Source: Micrococcales bacterium
GTDB taxonomy: Bacteria; Actinomycetota; Actinomycetes; Actinomycetales; Microbacteriaceae
Direction: 5' to 3'
DNA length: 56,607 bases
Assembly: GCA_947489135.1 (NCBI GenBank)
Contig: CANLCU010000002.1
Coordinates: forward strand, 1 to 56,607
This document shows, piece by piece, positions 17,513-26,647 of this stretch. A model generated the notes under the pieces. That model saw only the letters and a list, made by a program, of their open reading frames with translations, ran no database searches and was not told the DNA's origin. Position numbers and translations under genes: made by a program. The stretch's first letter is position 1; each line of letters opens with the position of its first letter.

Positions 17513-18601
17513 TTACTGAGCAGCCTCAAATGCATCTGAGATGCGCTCAATAATCTCAGCTCTAACATCCATGTCCATAAACCCTGCGTTAGCAGCATTA
17601 AGCATGAACAACTCAATGTCATCCAGGTCATAACCAAATGTTTCAGTTAGAAGTTCTAGCTCGCGAGTAAGAGTGGTTCCACTCATTAAACGGTTATCTG
17701 TGTTCACAGTTACGTTGAAACCTAGACCATACAGAATGTCGAATGGGTGATCGCTCATCTGTGGCTGGTCAATATCAGGAAGTGCTCCCGTTTGTAGGTT
17801 TGATGAAGGGCTAAGTTCAAGAGCAATTCCTCGCTCCAGTACCCAAGCAGCAATATCTCCAAGAGCCTTCTGGTTCTCATCTTCAGCATCCACAAAGATG
17901 TCTTCAATGATGCGAACACCGTGACCTAGTCTCAAAGTTCTGCCATCAACTAGAGCATCCTTGATTGAGTCTCTACCATCACCTTCACCAGCGTGAAGGG
18001 TTACAGGCATCAACTGCTCGTTCAACCACTTGAATGCACTCGCGTGACGAGATGGGCTAAATCCTGCTTCAGGACCTGCATAGTCAAAACCAACAACACC
18101 GCGGTCTCTGTAGGCAACAGCAAGTTCAGCAATCTTCTGAGCATTGTCTGCTTGTCTCATAGCTGTTACCAGTTGACCAGTGACTAGGTAGCCACCGTTA
18201 GCAGCTACTTCTGCTCTACCCTGGCTTAGTCCTTCTTCGACATACTCAACAACTTCTTCAAGGGTTAGACCCTTTTCAAGGTGCTGCTCAGGTGCATAGC
18301 GAACTTCACCGTAGATAACTCCATCAGCAGCAAGATCTAGAGCGAACTCACGAGCAACTCTAATGAGTCCTTCTTTAGTCTGCATAACAGCACAGGTGTG
18401 TTCGAATGTCTCAAGGTATCTAGGTAATGATCCTGAATCACAAGAGTCCAGGAACCAGTCACGAAGATCTCTTGCATTATCTGCAGGAAGTTCGTGGCCA
18501 ATCTCTTTAGCCAAATCAATGATTGTTTGTGGGCGAAGACCACCATCTAGGTGATCGTGCAGTGAAACTTTTGGTAGAGCCTGGATATTTAGTTTAGACA
18601 T
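17513..18601 (-). CDS. add: Adenosine deaminase
   Basis: Add deaminates adenosine and deoxyadenosine to inosine and deoxyinosine, substrates for PunA. The zinc-binding HxH motif is in SLHDHLDGG (His15, His17). The third zinc ligand and catalytic residues lie in TLHAGEGDG, the catalytic His in RLGHGVRI and the zinc-binding Asp in VTVNTDNRLMSG. All are intact and the 362-aa length is normal. It follows deoA by 13 nt on the same strand. Confidence 0.94.
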   Translation of the reverse strand: MSKLNIQALPKVSLHDHLDGGLRPQTIIDLAKEIGHELPADNARDLRDWFLDSCDSGSLPRYLETFEHTCAVMQTKEGLIRVAREFALDLAADGVIYGEVRYAPEQHLEKGLTLEEVVEYVEEGLSQGRAEVAANGGYLVTGQLVTAMRQADNAQKIAELAVAYRDRGVVGFDYAGPEAGFSPSRHASAFKWLNEQLMPVTLHAGEGDGRDSIKDALVDGRTLRLGHGVRIIEDIFVDAEDENQKALGDIAAWVLERGIALELSPSSNLQTGALPDIDQPQMSDHPFDILYGLGFNVTVNTDNRLMSGTTLTRELELLTETFGYDLDDIELFMLNAANAGFMDMDVRAEIIERISDAFEAAQ

Positions 18602-18614
18602 TCTTCATTTCTCT

Positions 18615-19904
18615 TTATGCGTTGATACGGTCAAGGATAAGCGGTGTGAAACTAGTTGAGAGTTCACTCTCAATCTTGATTCCACCAGATAGAGCTTCAA
18701 CTGCTCTATCAAAACGTTCTGCTTCATCTGTGTAAAGGGTCATAAGCGGAGCACCCTTTTCAATCTTCTCTCCACGCTTAGCGTGAAGAATGATTCCTGC
18801 TCCGAACTGAACTGGATCTTCTTTGCGAGCACGACCTGCTCCTAAACGCCAAGAGGCAGTACCAACTGCAAGAGCATCTAGTTCGTTCACAAACCCTGAG
18901 CTTTCAGCCAAGATAGTTTGCTCATGCTTAGCAACCTGAAGTTTTGCTGTTGGGTCTCCGTGCTGTGCCTTAATCATTTCGTTCCACTTGTCCATGGCAC
19001 GACCATCATTCAAAGCAGCAGCAACATCAACATCGGTCTTACCTGAAAGACGTAGCATCTCTCTGGCTAGTTCAACAGTGATATCGATAAGGTCTTGAGA
19101 TCCGCCACCAGAAAGAACTTCAACTGCCTCATCCACCTCTAAGGCGTTACCGACTTTACGGCCCAATGGTGTGGACATGTCTGTAAGAAGTGCACTTGTC
19201 TTTACACCAGCATCTGCACCTAGTTGAGTAAGTACTTGAGCTAGTTCCTGAGCTCTTTCAAGTGTCTTCATGAAAGCACCTGAACCAACCTTTACATCAA
19301 GAACTAGAGCTGAGGTTCCTTCAGCAATCTTCTTACTCATGATGGAGCTAGCAATAAGTGGAATAGCTTCAACAGTTCCAGTTACATCTCTAAGTGCATA
19401 AAGCTTCTTATCAGCTGGAGCAAGACCTGCTCCAGCAGCACAAATAACAGCATTAACCTTTTCTAGCTGATCGTGCATCTGCTGATTAGTTATAGATGCC
19501 TGCCAGCCTGGAATAGCCTCTAGTTTGTCTAGGGTTCCACCGGTGTGACCAAGACCACGACCGCTTAGTTGAGGGACAGCAACACCGAAGACTGCTACCA
19601 ATGGAGCAAGCATCAAAGTGATCTTGTCGCCAACACCACCGGTCGAGTGCTTATCGGCAGTTGGAATAGTAAGGGAACTGAAATCTAGTCTTTCACCAGA
19701 GGCAATCATGGCGAGAGTGAGATCTCTGATCTCTCTTCTGTTCATGCCATTTAGCAAAATGGCCATAGCCATTGCAGACATCTGCTCGTCAGCCACAACA
19801 CCTGATGTGTAGTTAGCTACCAGCCAGTTGATCTGCTCGGTAGATAGCTCTTGTTTCTCTCGCTTAGCAACAATTAGTTCAACGGCGGAAAATTCTTTAG
19901 ACAA
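18615..19904 (-). CDS. deoA: Thymidine phosphorylase
   Basis: DeoA phosphorolyses thymidine and deoxyuridine to base and deoxyribose-1-phosphate. The family signature region is visible in SGRGLGHTGGTLDKLEAIPG, along with KHSTGGVGDK in the phosphate-binding area and DVKVGSGAFMK. Length (429 aa) is typical. The TTG start has AGGAATTAA just upstream and lies 7 nt after the cdd stop. With cdd, add, punA and the phosphomutase it completes a nucleoside degradation route. Confidence 0.94.
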   Translation of the reverse strand: MSKEFSAVELIVAKREKQELSTEQINWLVANYTSGVVADEQMSAMAMAILLNGMNRREIRDLTLAMIASGERLDFSSLTIPTADKHSTGGVGDKITLMLAPLVAVFGVAVPQLSGRGLGHTGGTLDKLEAIPGWQASITNQQMHDQLEKVNAVICAAGAGLAPADKKLYALRDVTGTVEAIPLIASSIMSKKIAEGTSALVLDVKVGSGAFMKTLERAQELAQVLTQLGADAGVKTSALLTDMSTPLGRKVGNALEVDEAVEVLSGGGSQDLIDITVELAREMLRLSGKTDVDVAAALNDGRAMDKWNEMIKAQHGDPTAKLQVAKHEQTILAESSGFVNELDALAVGTASWRLGAGRARKEDPVQFGAGIILHAKRGEKIEKGAPLMTLYTDEAERFDRAVEALSGGIKIESELSTSFTPLILDRINA

Positions 19905-19911
19905 TTAATTC

Positions 19912-20331
19912 CTAGTTTCTTTCATCAGCGCCGAAACCTTCGGCTAAATCACGAGGACCAAAAGCATCAGGGAGAACCTGATCGATTGTTTTGATACCTG
20001 AAACAGTCTGCAGAAGCATTCCCTCAGTTGAGTGTTCAAACAACAGCTGACGGCATCTACCGCAGGGCATCAGAATGTTCTCTGCTCCATCAACACAGTA
20101 GAAAGCAACAAGCTTTCCACCACCGGTCATACTCAGGTTGCTAACCAAACCACACTCAGCACATAGTCCAACACCGTAGCTAGCGTTTTCAATGTTGCAG
20201 CCTGAAACAATTCGACCATCATCAACAAGAGCTGCTGCTCCAACTGGGTAGTGGCTATAAGGAGCGTAAGCCTTCTTCATTGCAGCTATCGCTGCATCCT
20301 TCAACTCGTTCCAGTTGATCTCTTGGCTCAT
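19912..20331 (-). CDS. cdd: Cytidine deaminase
   Basis: Cdd deaminates cytidine and deoxycytidine to uridine and deoxyuridine. The motif CAECGL carries one zinc Cys and the catalytic Glu, with PCGRCRQ supplying the other two zinc Cys. The substrate-binding NIENASYG segment is present. At 139 aa it is the homotetrameric bacterial type. The start ATG is 2 nt after the permease stop and its Shine-Dalgarno (AAAGGG) lies in the end of that gene, giving tight coupling. Confidence 0.94.
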   Translation of the reverse strand: MSQEINWNELKDAAIAAMKKAYAPYSHYPVGAAALVDDGRIVSGCNIENASYGVGLCAECGLVSNLSMTGGGKLVAFYCVDGAENILMPCGRCRQLLFEHSTEGMLLQTVSGIKTIDQVLPDAFGPRDLAEGFGADERN

Positions 20332-20333
20332 CT

Positions 20334-21614
20334 TTATCCCTTTACGTAAGGTTGACCGGATGCTGCCGGTGGTTTCACTCTTCCAGCAAAACCAGCAACT
20401 GCTAACAGGGTTACAAGGTAAGGAACCATAGTGATGAAGTCCACTGGAATACCAGGGGAAACCTGGTTAGCCCAGACCTTCAAGATGATTGTGAAACCAA
20501 AGAGCAATGCTCCAAGGGTCACATAGATTGGCTGCCAACGTCCAAGAATCACAACTGCCAAAGCGATGAATCCAAGACCTGCTGACATTTCACGTCCGAA
20601 GGAACCTACGTTTCCAATCGTCAGTGCTGCTCCACCTAGACCTGCTACAGCTCCACCGATAGTTACCCACCAGAATCTAGTTTTAGCGACATTGATACCT
20701 ACGGTGTCAGCAGCTAGCGGGTGCTCACCCACTGCTCGTGCTCTTAGACCCAGCTTGGTTCTGAACAATACATACCAAAGCAGTGGCACGAGAATAAACA
20801 TCAGATAGACAGTGATTCTGTTGTTGAACAGTACCTGTCCAAGAACTGGAATCTCTGAAAGCAATGGAATAGGTAGCTTCTCAAACGTGCCAGGGAAGTT
20901 TAGGTTGATGCTGTCATCATCTACCCATGCTGAATACAAGAAGTTAGTAACACCAATTACCAGAACGTTCAAAAGAACACCGATGATGATCTGCTCAACC
21001 AAGTACTTGATAGCAAGAGAGGCAAGGACTGTTGAGAGTAGGGCTGCAGCAATCATCGCCGCAATCAAACCAACATAAAGATTCTTAGTCATTGACCCAA
21101 CGATTGCTGAAACAAAAGCTCCAGTTAGAAGCTGACCTTCAATGGCAATGTTCACAACACCAACGCGTTCTGACATGATGCCCGCCATACCACCAAAGAT
21201 AAGCGGAATAGCTAGAACCAAAGTGTTACTCAAGATAAAGATCATCTGAACACCTTGGGTAGCTTCTGTTGCAAGCCAACCAAGAAGAGCCATCATGGCA
21301 CCAAGTGAGTAAATAGCAATTAGCCAAACTGGAGTTCTAGTACCACGAATGCTCAACGCAACAGAAAGTAAACCAATCATCAGTAGCACTGCACCAACAA
21401 TTGTGCAGAAGAACATCGAGTTCACAATAAATGGAGGAAGCTGCAGTGCTTCACGCTTATCGCTCCACACAAAGCTGATGTCTCCAGCTTTACCAAGGAA
21501 TCCAAAAAACACTAGAACAACTAGCGATGCAACAACCAGAGTGATTGGAGTTTTTAGACTCGGTCTCACAGTGGCAGAAGAGAACATGCCTGGGGTGACT
21601 TCTACATTTTTCAT
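20334..21614 (-). CDS. Nucleoside ABC transporter permease (NupQ/YufQ type)
   Basis: This 426-aa permease of the BPD_transp_2 family has about ten hydrophobic segments. The conserved region GLRARAVGEHPLAADTVGINV is the usual cytoplasmic coupling segment of these permeases, and GERVGVVNIAIEGQLL-like sequence (MSERVGVVNIAIEGQL) is the family hallmark. It is longer at the N-terminus than the other permease. It shares one base with the previous gene (TAATG) and is followed by cdd. It should form the membrane channel with the 21614-22855 permease. Confidence 0.88.
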   Translation of the reverse strand: MKNVEVTPGMFSSATVRPSLKTPITLVVASLVVLVFFGFLGKAGDISFVWSDKREALQLPPFIVNSMFFCTIVGAVLLMIGLLSVALSIRGTRTPVWLIAIYSLGAMMALLGWLATEATQGVQMIFILSNTLVLAIPLIFGGMAGIMSERVGVVNIAIEGQLLTGAFVSAIVGSMTKNLYVGLIAAMIAAALLSTVLASLAIKYLVEQIIIGVLLNVLVIGVTNFLYSAWVDDDSINLNFPGTFEKLPIPLLSEIPVLGQVLFNNRITVYLMFILVPLLWYVLFRTKLGLRARAVGEHPLAADTVGINVAKTRFWWVTIGGAVAGLGGAALTIGNVGSFGREMSAGLGFIALAVVILGRWQPIYVTLGALLFGFTIILKVWANQVSPGIPVDFITMVPYLVTLLAVAGFAGRVKPPAASGQPYVKG

Positions 21615-22855
21615 TACTTGATCACCTTTTCTTCTTTAGCTTTCTGAGTTGCTTCAATAACCTTTATTCCTGGAGCTGGAAGTCGATAGAAGGCTCTAAT
21701 AATCGGTGGTGCTGCAATGAAGAGAACAATCAAAGCCTTCACAACACCTAGAACCTCAGGAGAGACACCAGCTACCTGCATGGTTGCAGATCCTGCTTTG
21801 AAAGCACCGAACAAGAGTCCAGCTAATACAACTCCACCGGCTCTTGAGCCACCTAGAAGAGCAACAGTAATTGCATCAAAACCAATACCCGCTTCAATGC
21901 TTGTGGTTAGACCACCATCAACGCTTAGGCCTTGGTTAGCAGCTGCTAAACCAGAGAAGCCAGCTGAAATTGCTAGTGCCCAAACGAAGGTGTTCTCTAC
22001 CTTGATACCAGCAGCTTTAGCAGCTGAAGGGTTGTGACCAACCATTCTGAATCTAAATCCGAATGTCGACTTCTCCATTAGCCACCAGTAGAAGATCACT
22101 GATAGGACAGCAAAGATCAATCCATAGTGCAACTGGAAGTCAGGGCCGAAGAGTAAACCAAGGCGAGCGGTGTCGTCAGGGTTATCTGACTTAGGTGTTC
22201 CACCGCCACCTTCTTCTAGAAGAAGGTTCGGCTCTCTGAGGAGATAGGTGAACAGAGACAAAGCTACGTAGTTCAACATGATGGTCACGATAACTTCGTG
22301 GGCACCTGTTCTAGCTTTTAGAACACCAACAATCATTCCCCAAACCATTGCACAAACTACAGCTGCAAATACAGCAACAAGCATGTGGATGATGATTGGC
22401 ATTTCTAGGCGAGTAGCAACAAATGTTGAACCAGCAAGACCAACAAGAATCTGTCCTGTTGCACCAATGTTGAATAGCCCAACTCTGAAAGTTAGAGCAA
22501 CACCCAAACCAGCCATGATTAGAGGAGCTGCAAAGCGAAGTGTTTCAGTGAATGGGCGAATAGCTGTTACAAAACTATCTGCACCGAAGTTGATGATGGA
22601 ACCCGTGAATAAAGCACCATAACCATCCTGGATAGTCCACCAAACAGTTGATAGAGCCATGCTTGGATCTGAACCAAAGTTAGCCCAGGCCTTCACAACG
22701 CTCTTATCGAAGACCACCATGAAGATTGCTCCGATGATGAATCCAAGAAGAACGGACAGAGCAATTCTTACTGGATCTCCAGCCATGATCTCGTGAAGAA
22801 CACTGGTGGCTTTATCTTGAGCAGGTTTTGCTGCTACTTCTTTTTTCTTACTCAT
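21614..22855 (-). CDS. Nucleoside ABC transporter permease (NupP/YufP type)
   Basis: This 413-aa BPD_transp_2 family permease begins with a Lys/Ala-rich cytoplasmic tail and then about nine membrane segments. It contains FRVGLFNIGATGQILVGLAG, the family hallmark near the middle, and GFRFRMVGHNPSAAKAAGI as coupling segment. Its start overlaps the ATPase stop by 4 nt (ATGA). Together with the neighbouring permease, ATPase and BMP lipoprotein it makes a complete nucleoside importer. Confidence 0.88.
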   Translation of the reverse strand: MSKKKEVAAKPAQDKATSVLHEIMAGDPVRIALSVLLGFIIGAIFMVVFDKSVVKAWANFGSDPSMALSTVWWTIQDGYGALFTGSIINFGADSFVTAIRPFTETLRFAAPLIMAGLGVALTFRVGLFNIGATGQILVGLAGSTFVATRLEMPIIIHMLVAVFAAVVCAMVWGMIVGVLKARTGAHEVIVTIMLNYVALSLFTYLLREPNLLLEEGGGGTPKSDNPDDTARLGLLFGPDFQLHYGLIFAVLSVIFYWWLMEKSTFGFRFRMVGHNPSAAKAAGIKVENTFVWALAISAGFSGLAAANQGLSVDGGLTTSIEAGIGFDAITVALLGGSRAGGVVLAGLLFGAFKAGSATMQVAGVSPEVLGVVKALIVLFIAAPPIIRAFYRLPAPGIKVIEATQKAKEEKVIK

Positions 22856-24351
22856 GCTGCAATACCTGCCATCATCTTTCCAAGTTTTTCTCTTGTGGTC
22901 TTAGCATCAACAATTCCAACTATTCGACCTCTATACATAACTGCAATGCGGTCAGCTAGAGCAAGAACTTCATCTAGCTCGGTTGAGATAATCACAACTG
23001 TCTTGCCCGCATCACGAGCAGCAACAATTTGCTCATGGATGAACTCAATTGATCCAACGTCAACACCACGTGTTGGTTGAGAAGCAATCAGCACTCTGAG
23101 GTCTCTGCTCATCTCTCTAGCAACAACAACCTTCTGCTGGTTTCCACCTGATAGTTGCTTGGCAAAAGTTCCAGCTGAAGGGGTTCTGATGTCGAATTCT
23201 TGAATCAACTTAGAGGCAATCTCATCACGCTTAGCAAAGTCGATCTGGACACCTTTAGCAAAAGGCTTTCCGAAAGAGCCGTCAAGCATTAGGTTCTCAG
23301 CAATTGTGAACTCCCCTACAAGACCGTCTTTCTTTCGGTCTTCAGGAATATAACCAACGCCAGCTTCAAGAACTTGTCTCACGTTGCTCTTGGTCAAATC
23401 TTTACCCGCAACTGTGATGCTGCCGCTGTGGATTTTTCGCAAACCTAAAATAGCCTCGGCTAATTCGGTCTGCCCATTTCCTTGAACTCCAGCGATAGCA
23501 AGAATTTCTCCGTCATTAACGGAGAAGCTAATTCCATCAACCATCTGTTGGTTACGGTCATCCAGAACAGTTAGATTCTTCACAACCAAAGTTTCAGCAC
23601 CAAGTTTTGCTGCTTTCTTCTTGGTGTCTAGATCAACTTCACGACCAACCATGAGAGAAGCAAGTTCTCCTGCAGTTGCCTTAGGGCTAGCTTCTGAAAC
23701 AACCTTGCCTTGACGAATAACAATGATTCGGTCAGCAACTTTCTGAACCTCACGGAGTTTGTGTGTAATGAAAATAATTGAAGTTCCGTTTTTACTCAAG
23801 CCTCGCATGATGTCCATGAGCTCATCAGTTTCCTGAGGAGTAAGAACAGCTGTTGGTTCATCAAGAACAAGAATCTTTGCATCTCTAGCTAGAGACTTAA
23901 TGATTTCAACTCTCTGCTGAGCTCCAACAGGAAGGTCCTGAACCCTTGCATCAGGATCAATATCAAATCCAAAACGATCTGAGATTTCCTTGACAAGTTT
24001 GCGGGCAGCTTCAAGATCTAGGTTTCCAACTTTTCCAGTTGGTTCATTTCCAAGAACAACGTTTTCTGCAACAGTGAAAACAGGAATAAGCATGAAGTGC
24101 TGGTGAACCATTCCGATACCAGAAGCCATTGCTTCGCCAGGACCTGAGAACTTAACTGCCTTGTCATCAAGCAGGATCTGACCCTCGTCAGGTTGCAACA
24201 GTCCATAAAGGACGTTCATAAGGGTTGACTTACCTGCACCGTTTTCTCCTAGCAGGCTAAGGATTTCCCCAGGAGCTAAGGTGAGGCTGATTTTGTCGTT
24301 AGCGACAAGGGTACCGAAGCGTTTGGTGATGTTTCTCAGTTCAAGCTTCAT
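22852..24351 (-). CDS. Nucleoside ABC transporter ATP-binding protein, two fused ABC domains
   Basis: This 499-aa protein has two ABC domains as in YufO/NupO and RbsA. Domain 1 has Walker A GENGAGKST and Walker B LVLDEPT, with a modified signature LPVGAQQR. Domain 2 has the normal signature LSGGNQQK but an eroded Walker A (GVQGNGQT, Lys replaced) and Walker B (IASQPTRGVD). This split is usual for the family, so it is expected rather than damaged. The gene follows the lipoprotein gene after a hairpin. Confidence 0.92.
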   Translation of the reverse strand: MKLELRNITKRFGTLVANDKISLTLAPGEILSLLGENGAGKSTLMNVLYGLLQPDEGQILLDDKAVKFSGPGEAMASGIGMVHQHFMLIPVFTVAENVVLGNEPTGKVGNLDLEAARKLVKEISDRFGFDIDPDARVQDLPVGAQQRVEIIKSLARDAKILVLDEPTAVLTPQETDELMDIMRGLSKNGTSIIFITHKLREVQKVADRIIVIRQGKVVSEASPKATAGELASLMVGREVDLDTKKKAAKLGAETLVVKNLTVLDDRNQQMVDGISFSVNDGEILAIAGVQGNGQTELAEAILGLRKIHSGSITVAGKDLTKSNVRQVLEAGVGYIPEDRKKDGLVGEFTIAENLMLDGSFGKPFAKGVQIDFAKRDEIASKLIQEFDIRTPSAGTFAKQLSGGNQQKVVVAREMSRDLRVLIASQPTRGVDVGSIEFIHEQIVAARDAGKTVVIISTELDEVLALADRIAVMYRGRIVGIVDAKTTREKLGKMMAGIAA

Positions 24352-24420
24352 TTGAGGGTCTGGCTCCTTTGCTATTCCGTTTTACTAATCTACCCCAAGT
24401 TAGAGGAGGGCTTAAAGCAA

Positions 24421-24450
24421 GAACTGCCGAGGCCTAAGCCCCGGCAGTTC
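24421..24450 (-). terminator. Attenuator-like hairpin between the lipoprotein and ATPase genes
   Basis: GAACTGCCG and CGGCAGTTC form a perfect 9-bp stem around a 12-nt loop, followed on the minus strand by TTGCTTT. Its place after the binding-protein gene suggests partial termination that keeps the lipoprotein more abundant than the membrane parts. Confidence 0.65.
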
Positions 24451-24468
24451 CTAAATTACTTGTCTAAA

Positions 24469-25512
24469 TTAGCCAAGTGGGTTGATTGAACCATCGATAA
24501 TGCCAGCCTTTAGTTCAGCAAGCTTTGTCTTTAGTGCTTCATCTAGGAACTCAGTGTCCGAGATGTCAGTTCCCGCGTTAGCCAATGTACCGGTGTAAGC
24601 GTTGTCCATTCCACCAGCGAAAGCTTTCTTGTCAACTGCAAGTGCCTTCACGATGTCGTAAACTGCTGAACCCATTCTCTTCTCAATTGAGGTAAGAGTT
24701 AGAGGTGCATATTCTGGGCTTGTAACGCTGATGTTCTTGTCAACACCGATCATCTTTGCGTCAACACCTGACTCAGCAATCGCTTCTGAAAGAGCACCGA
24801 ACTGGTCTCCACCAACTGGAACTAGTACGTCTGCACCAGCAGCTAGGTGTCCAGCAGCAATTGTCTTGCCTTCTGGAGCGTTAGGAGCGAATCCACCAAT
24901 GAAGTCACCCTGCTGTGTAGTTGCATCCCAACCAAGAACAGTCACTGGTGTGCCTGTCTCAGCTTCGTATGCCTTTGCACCGTAGTAGAAACCATCCATG
25001 AATGCGGTAACTGCAGAAATCTGTACACCACCGTAAACGCTAACAACCTTTGATGTTGAGTAGTACGCAGCTGCATAACCAGCTAGGTATGATGACTCAG
25101 CCATGTTGTAACCAACTGGCTTTAGGTTTGTTGCTCCGTTTGACCAACCATCGATTGTTACGAAGTTAACTTCTGGGTTTGCTTCAGCTGCTGCGTTAAC
25201 TGCGTCAACTAGGTTGAAACCTACTGCGAAGATAACGTCACACTTAGCTGCAACCATTGCATCTAGGTTTGGAGCGAAGTCTTCTGAAGAGGTTGACTCA
25301 GCTGAGTTAAGTGTTACACCGAACTCTTCTGCAGCCTTCTCCATACCATCCATTACAGATTCGTTGAATGACTTGTCAGCCCATGAACCTTCGTCAGAAA
25401 CACCACATTCGATGAATCCTGCGCCTGGCTTTGCAGCACAGCCTGATAGAACTAGCAAGCTGGCTGCTGCCATTGCTACTCCTGCTATTGCCTTACGTGA
25501 AACTTTGTTCAC
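24469..25512 (-). CDS. BMP-family nucleoside-binding lipoprotein
   Basis: The first gene of the nucleoside import operon. I start at GTG 25510-25512 (MNKVSRK), which has AGGAGG about 7 nt upstream; the track frame is 11 codons longer. A signal peptide ends in the lipobox VLSGC, so the mature protein is anchored outside the membrane. The BMP/PnrA fold begins at CGVSDEGSWADKSFNE and contains DAMVAAKCDVIFAVG. Homologues bind purine and pyrimidine nucleosides. The linked add, cdd and deoA genes support that substrate class. Confidence 0.92.
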   Translation of the reverse strand: MNKVSRKAIAGVAMAAASLLVLSGCAAKPGAGFIECGVSDEGSWADKSFNESVMDGMEKAAEEFGVTLNSAESTSSEDFAPNLDAMVAAKCDVIFAVGFNLVDAVNAAAEANPEVNFVTIDGWSNGATNLKPVGYNMAESSYLAGYAAAYYSTSKVVSVYGGVQISAVTAFMDGFYYGAKAYEAETGTPVTVLGWDATTQQGDFIGGFAPNAPEGKTIAAGHLAAGADVLVPVGGDQFGALSEAIAESGVDAKMIGVDKNISVTSPEYAPLTLTSIEKRMGSAVYDIVKALAVDKKAFAGGMDNAYTGTLANAGTDISDTEFLDEALKTKLAELKAGIIDGSINPLG

Positions 25513-25633
25513 TTGTGTCCTCCTGATTTTTTGAGTCGGTGCCAATCACCAACCACACACATCTAGACACTACTAGCACCCAAGGACACATTTAGCCTCT
25601 AACACAAGGTATTTATCTAGGCGTTACAATTCC

Positions 25634-26638
25634 TTAATTGGATGGGGAAATCAGTGACTGCCTATAGGTTTCCAAAGACCCCAAAAGGGAGCCGTCAAGG
25701 GAATCTGGCTGGCTGATCCTAAGTTCTACGGTGTTGAACTTCAGTGCCCCAGGCTTTCTATATAGAGGGTCAGCTGCAAACTCACGATCCATTAGAGATG
25801 CCACGGCATTCAGGACGTATTTACTGGTATTTCTCTCAACTGAAACTTGAACTCTTGAGCCAAACGGTAGGTCGGTATCCCCTAGCTGCAGATCTGCTCC
25901 CATTAGATAAGGCCCATCCGTAGGCTCTGCTTCAACGCTCTGCCAGATACTCTTGCCTCCAAATATGGCTGCTACATCTGTGGCATCTAGGGTTGCCAGC
26001 TTGGTTGCGAGGGTACTCGAAGATGCAGTTCTAATAAAGATGGTCTCTGTTCTAGTTCCAGAGATCTCATCAAAGTCTTTTACCCCACTTATAAATGAGC
26101 TTTGAAGCTTCGTTGATTGAGAGTAAACCGGCTGTATAAAGAGGTGAACTCTTTCAGTCTTTGACTTACCAGCTGCAAAGAAGCCTGCTAGGCGAGCACC
26201 GCTCAATGAGTCATCGGCAACCCATCTAAAGTTGGCTGGTTGAACACTTGCTGAAATAGTGCTGCCAACAAACAGCACCATCATCTTCGAGTGTTCAGAA
26301 GCGAACTGGGCAAGATCATTGAGATAGCTTGGGTTAGCTGAAACCATAAGAACGCAACCGTTCTGCAGAGCTTCAAGCAATCTAGCCGGAACCTGCTCCG
26401 TGCTCTCATCTATCTTTACTTCACGAACACCAAGCCCATAAACAATTCTTGCTTCGACCAAATCTGCAGCCAGCTGCTTTTCTGGAGTACCAGGAACGAT
26501 AGTTGCTGAGCGGATCAAACAAGCAGAAGTCTTTGCTTTGACATCAGGCTTGACTACCTCTGCTGGTGCACATGCACTCACCCCAACGGTTAAGCCAAGA
26601 AGGATTGCTCCAGCAACTAGGTTTCTAAACTTCTTCAT
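25634..26638 (-). CDS. BMP-like extracellular lipoprotein, divergent paralogue
   Basis: This 334-aa protein has a signal peptide ending in a lipobox-like GVSAC. The remainder is weakly BMP-like: KTSACLIRSATIVPGTP at the mature N-terminus, then alternating alpha/beta segments including NGCVLMVSANPSYLNDLAQFA and WVADDSLSGARLAGFFA. The canonical nucleoside-pocket motifs are not obvious. It lies between manC and the nucleoside importer on the same strand. It could be a second binding protein with another ligand, or a sensor. Its own transporter is not present. Confidence 0.6.
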   Translation of the reverse strand: MKKFRNLVAGAILLGLTVGVSACAPAEVVKPDVKAKTSACLIRSATIVPGTPEKQLAADLVEARIVYGLGVREVKIDESTEQVPARLLEALQNGCVLMVSANPSYLNDLAQFASEHSKMMVLFVGSTISASVQPANFRWVADDSLSGARLAGFFAAGKSKTERVHLFIQPVYSQSTKLQSSFISGVKDFDEISGTRTETIFIRTASSSTLATKLATLDATDVAAIFGGKSIWQSVEAEPTDGPYLMGADLQLGDTDLPFGSRVQVSVERNTSKYVLNAVASLMDREFAADPLYRKPGALKFNTVELRISQPDSLDGSLLGSLETYRQSLISPSN

Positions 26639-26647
26639 GAGTAATTG

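Noticed and set aside
22278-22622. 114-aa plus-strand ORF opposite the nucleoside permease
   Set aside because: A shadow of a clear membrane-protein gene. Its Thr/Ala/Met-rich composition reflects the complement of hydrophobic codons.
23400-23480. Missing Walker A Lys and Walker B acidic residues in the second ABC domain of the nucleoside transporter ATPase, as a sign of decay
   Set aside because: The same erosion is standard in RbsA/YufO-type fused ATPases. Domain 1 is intact.
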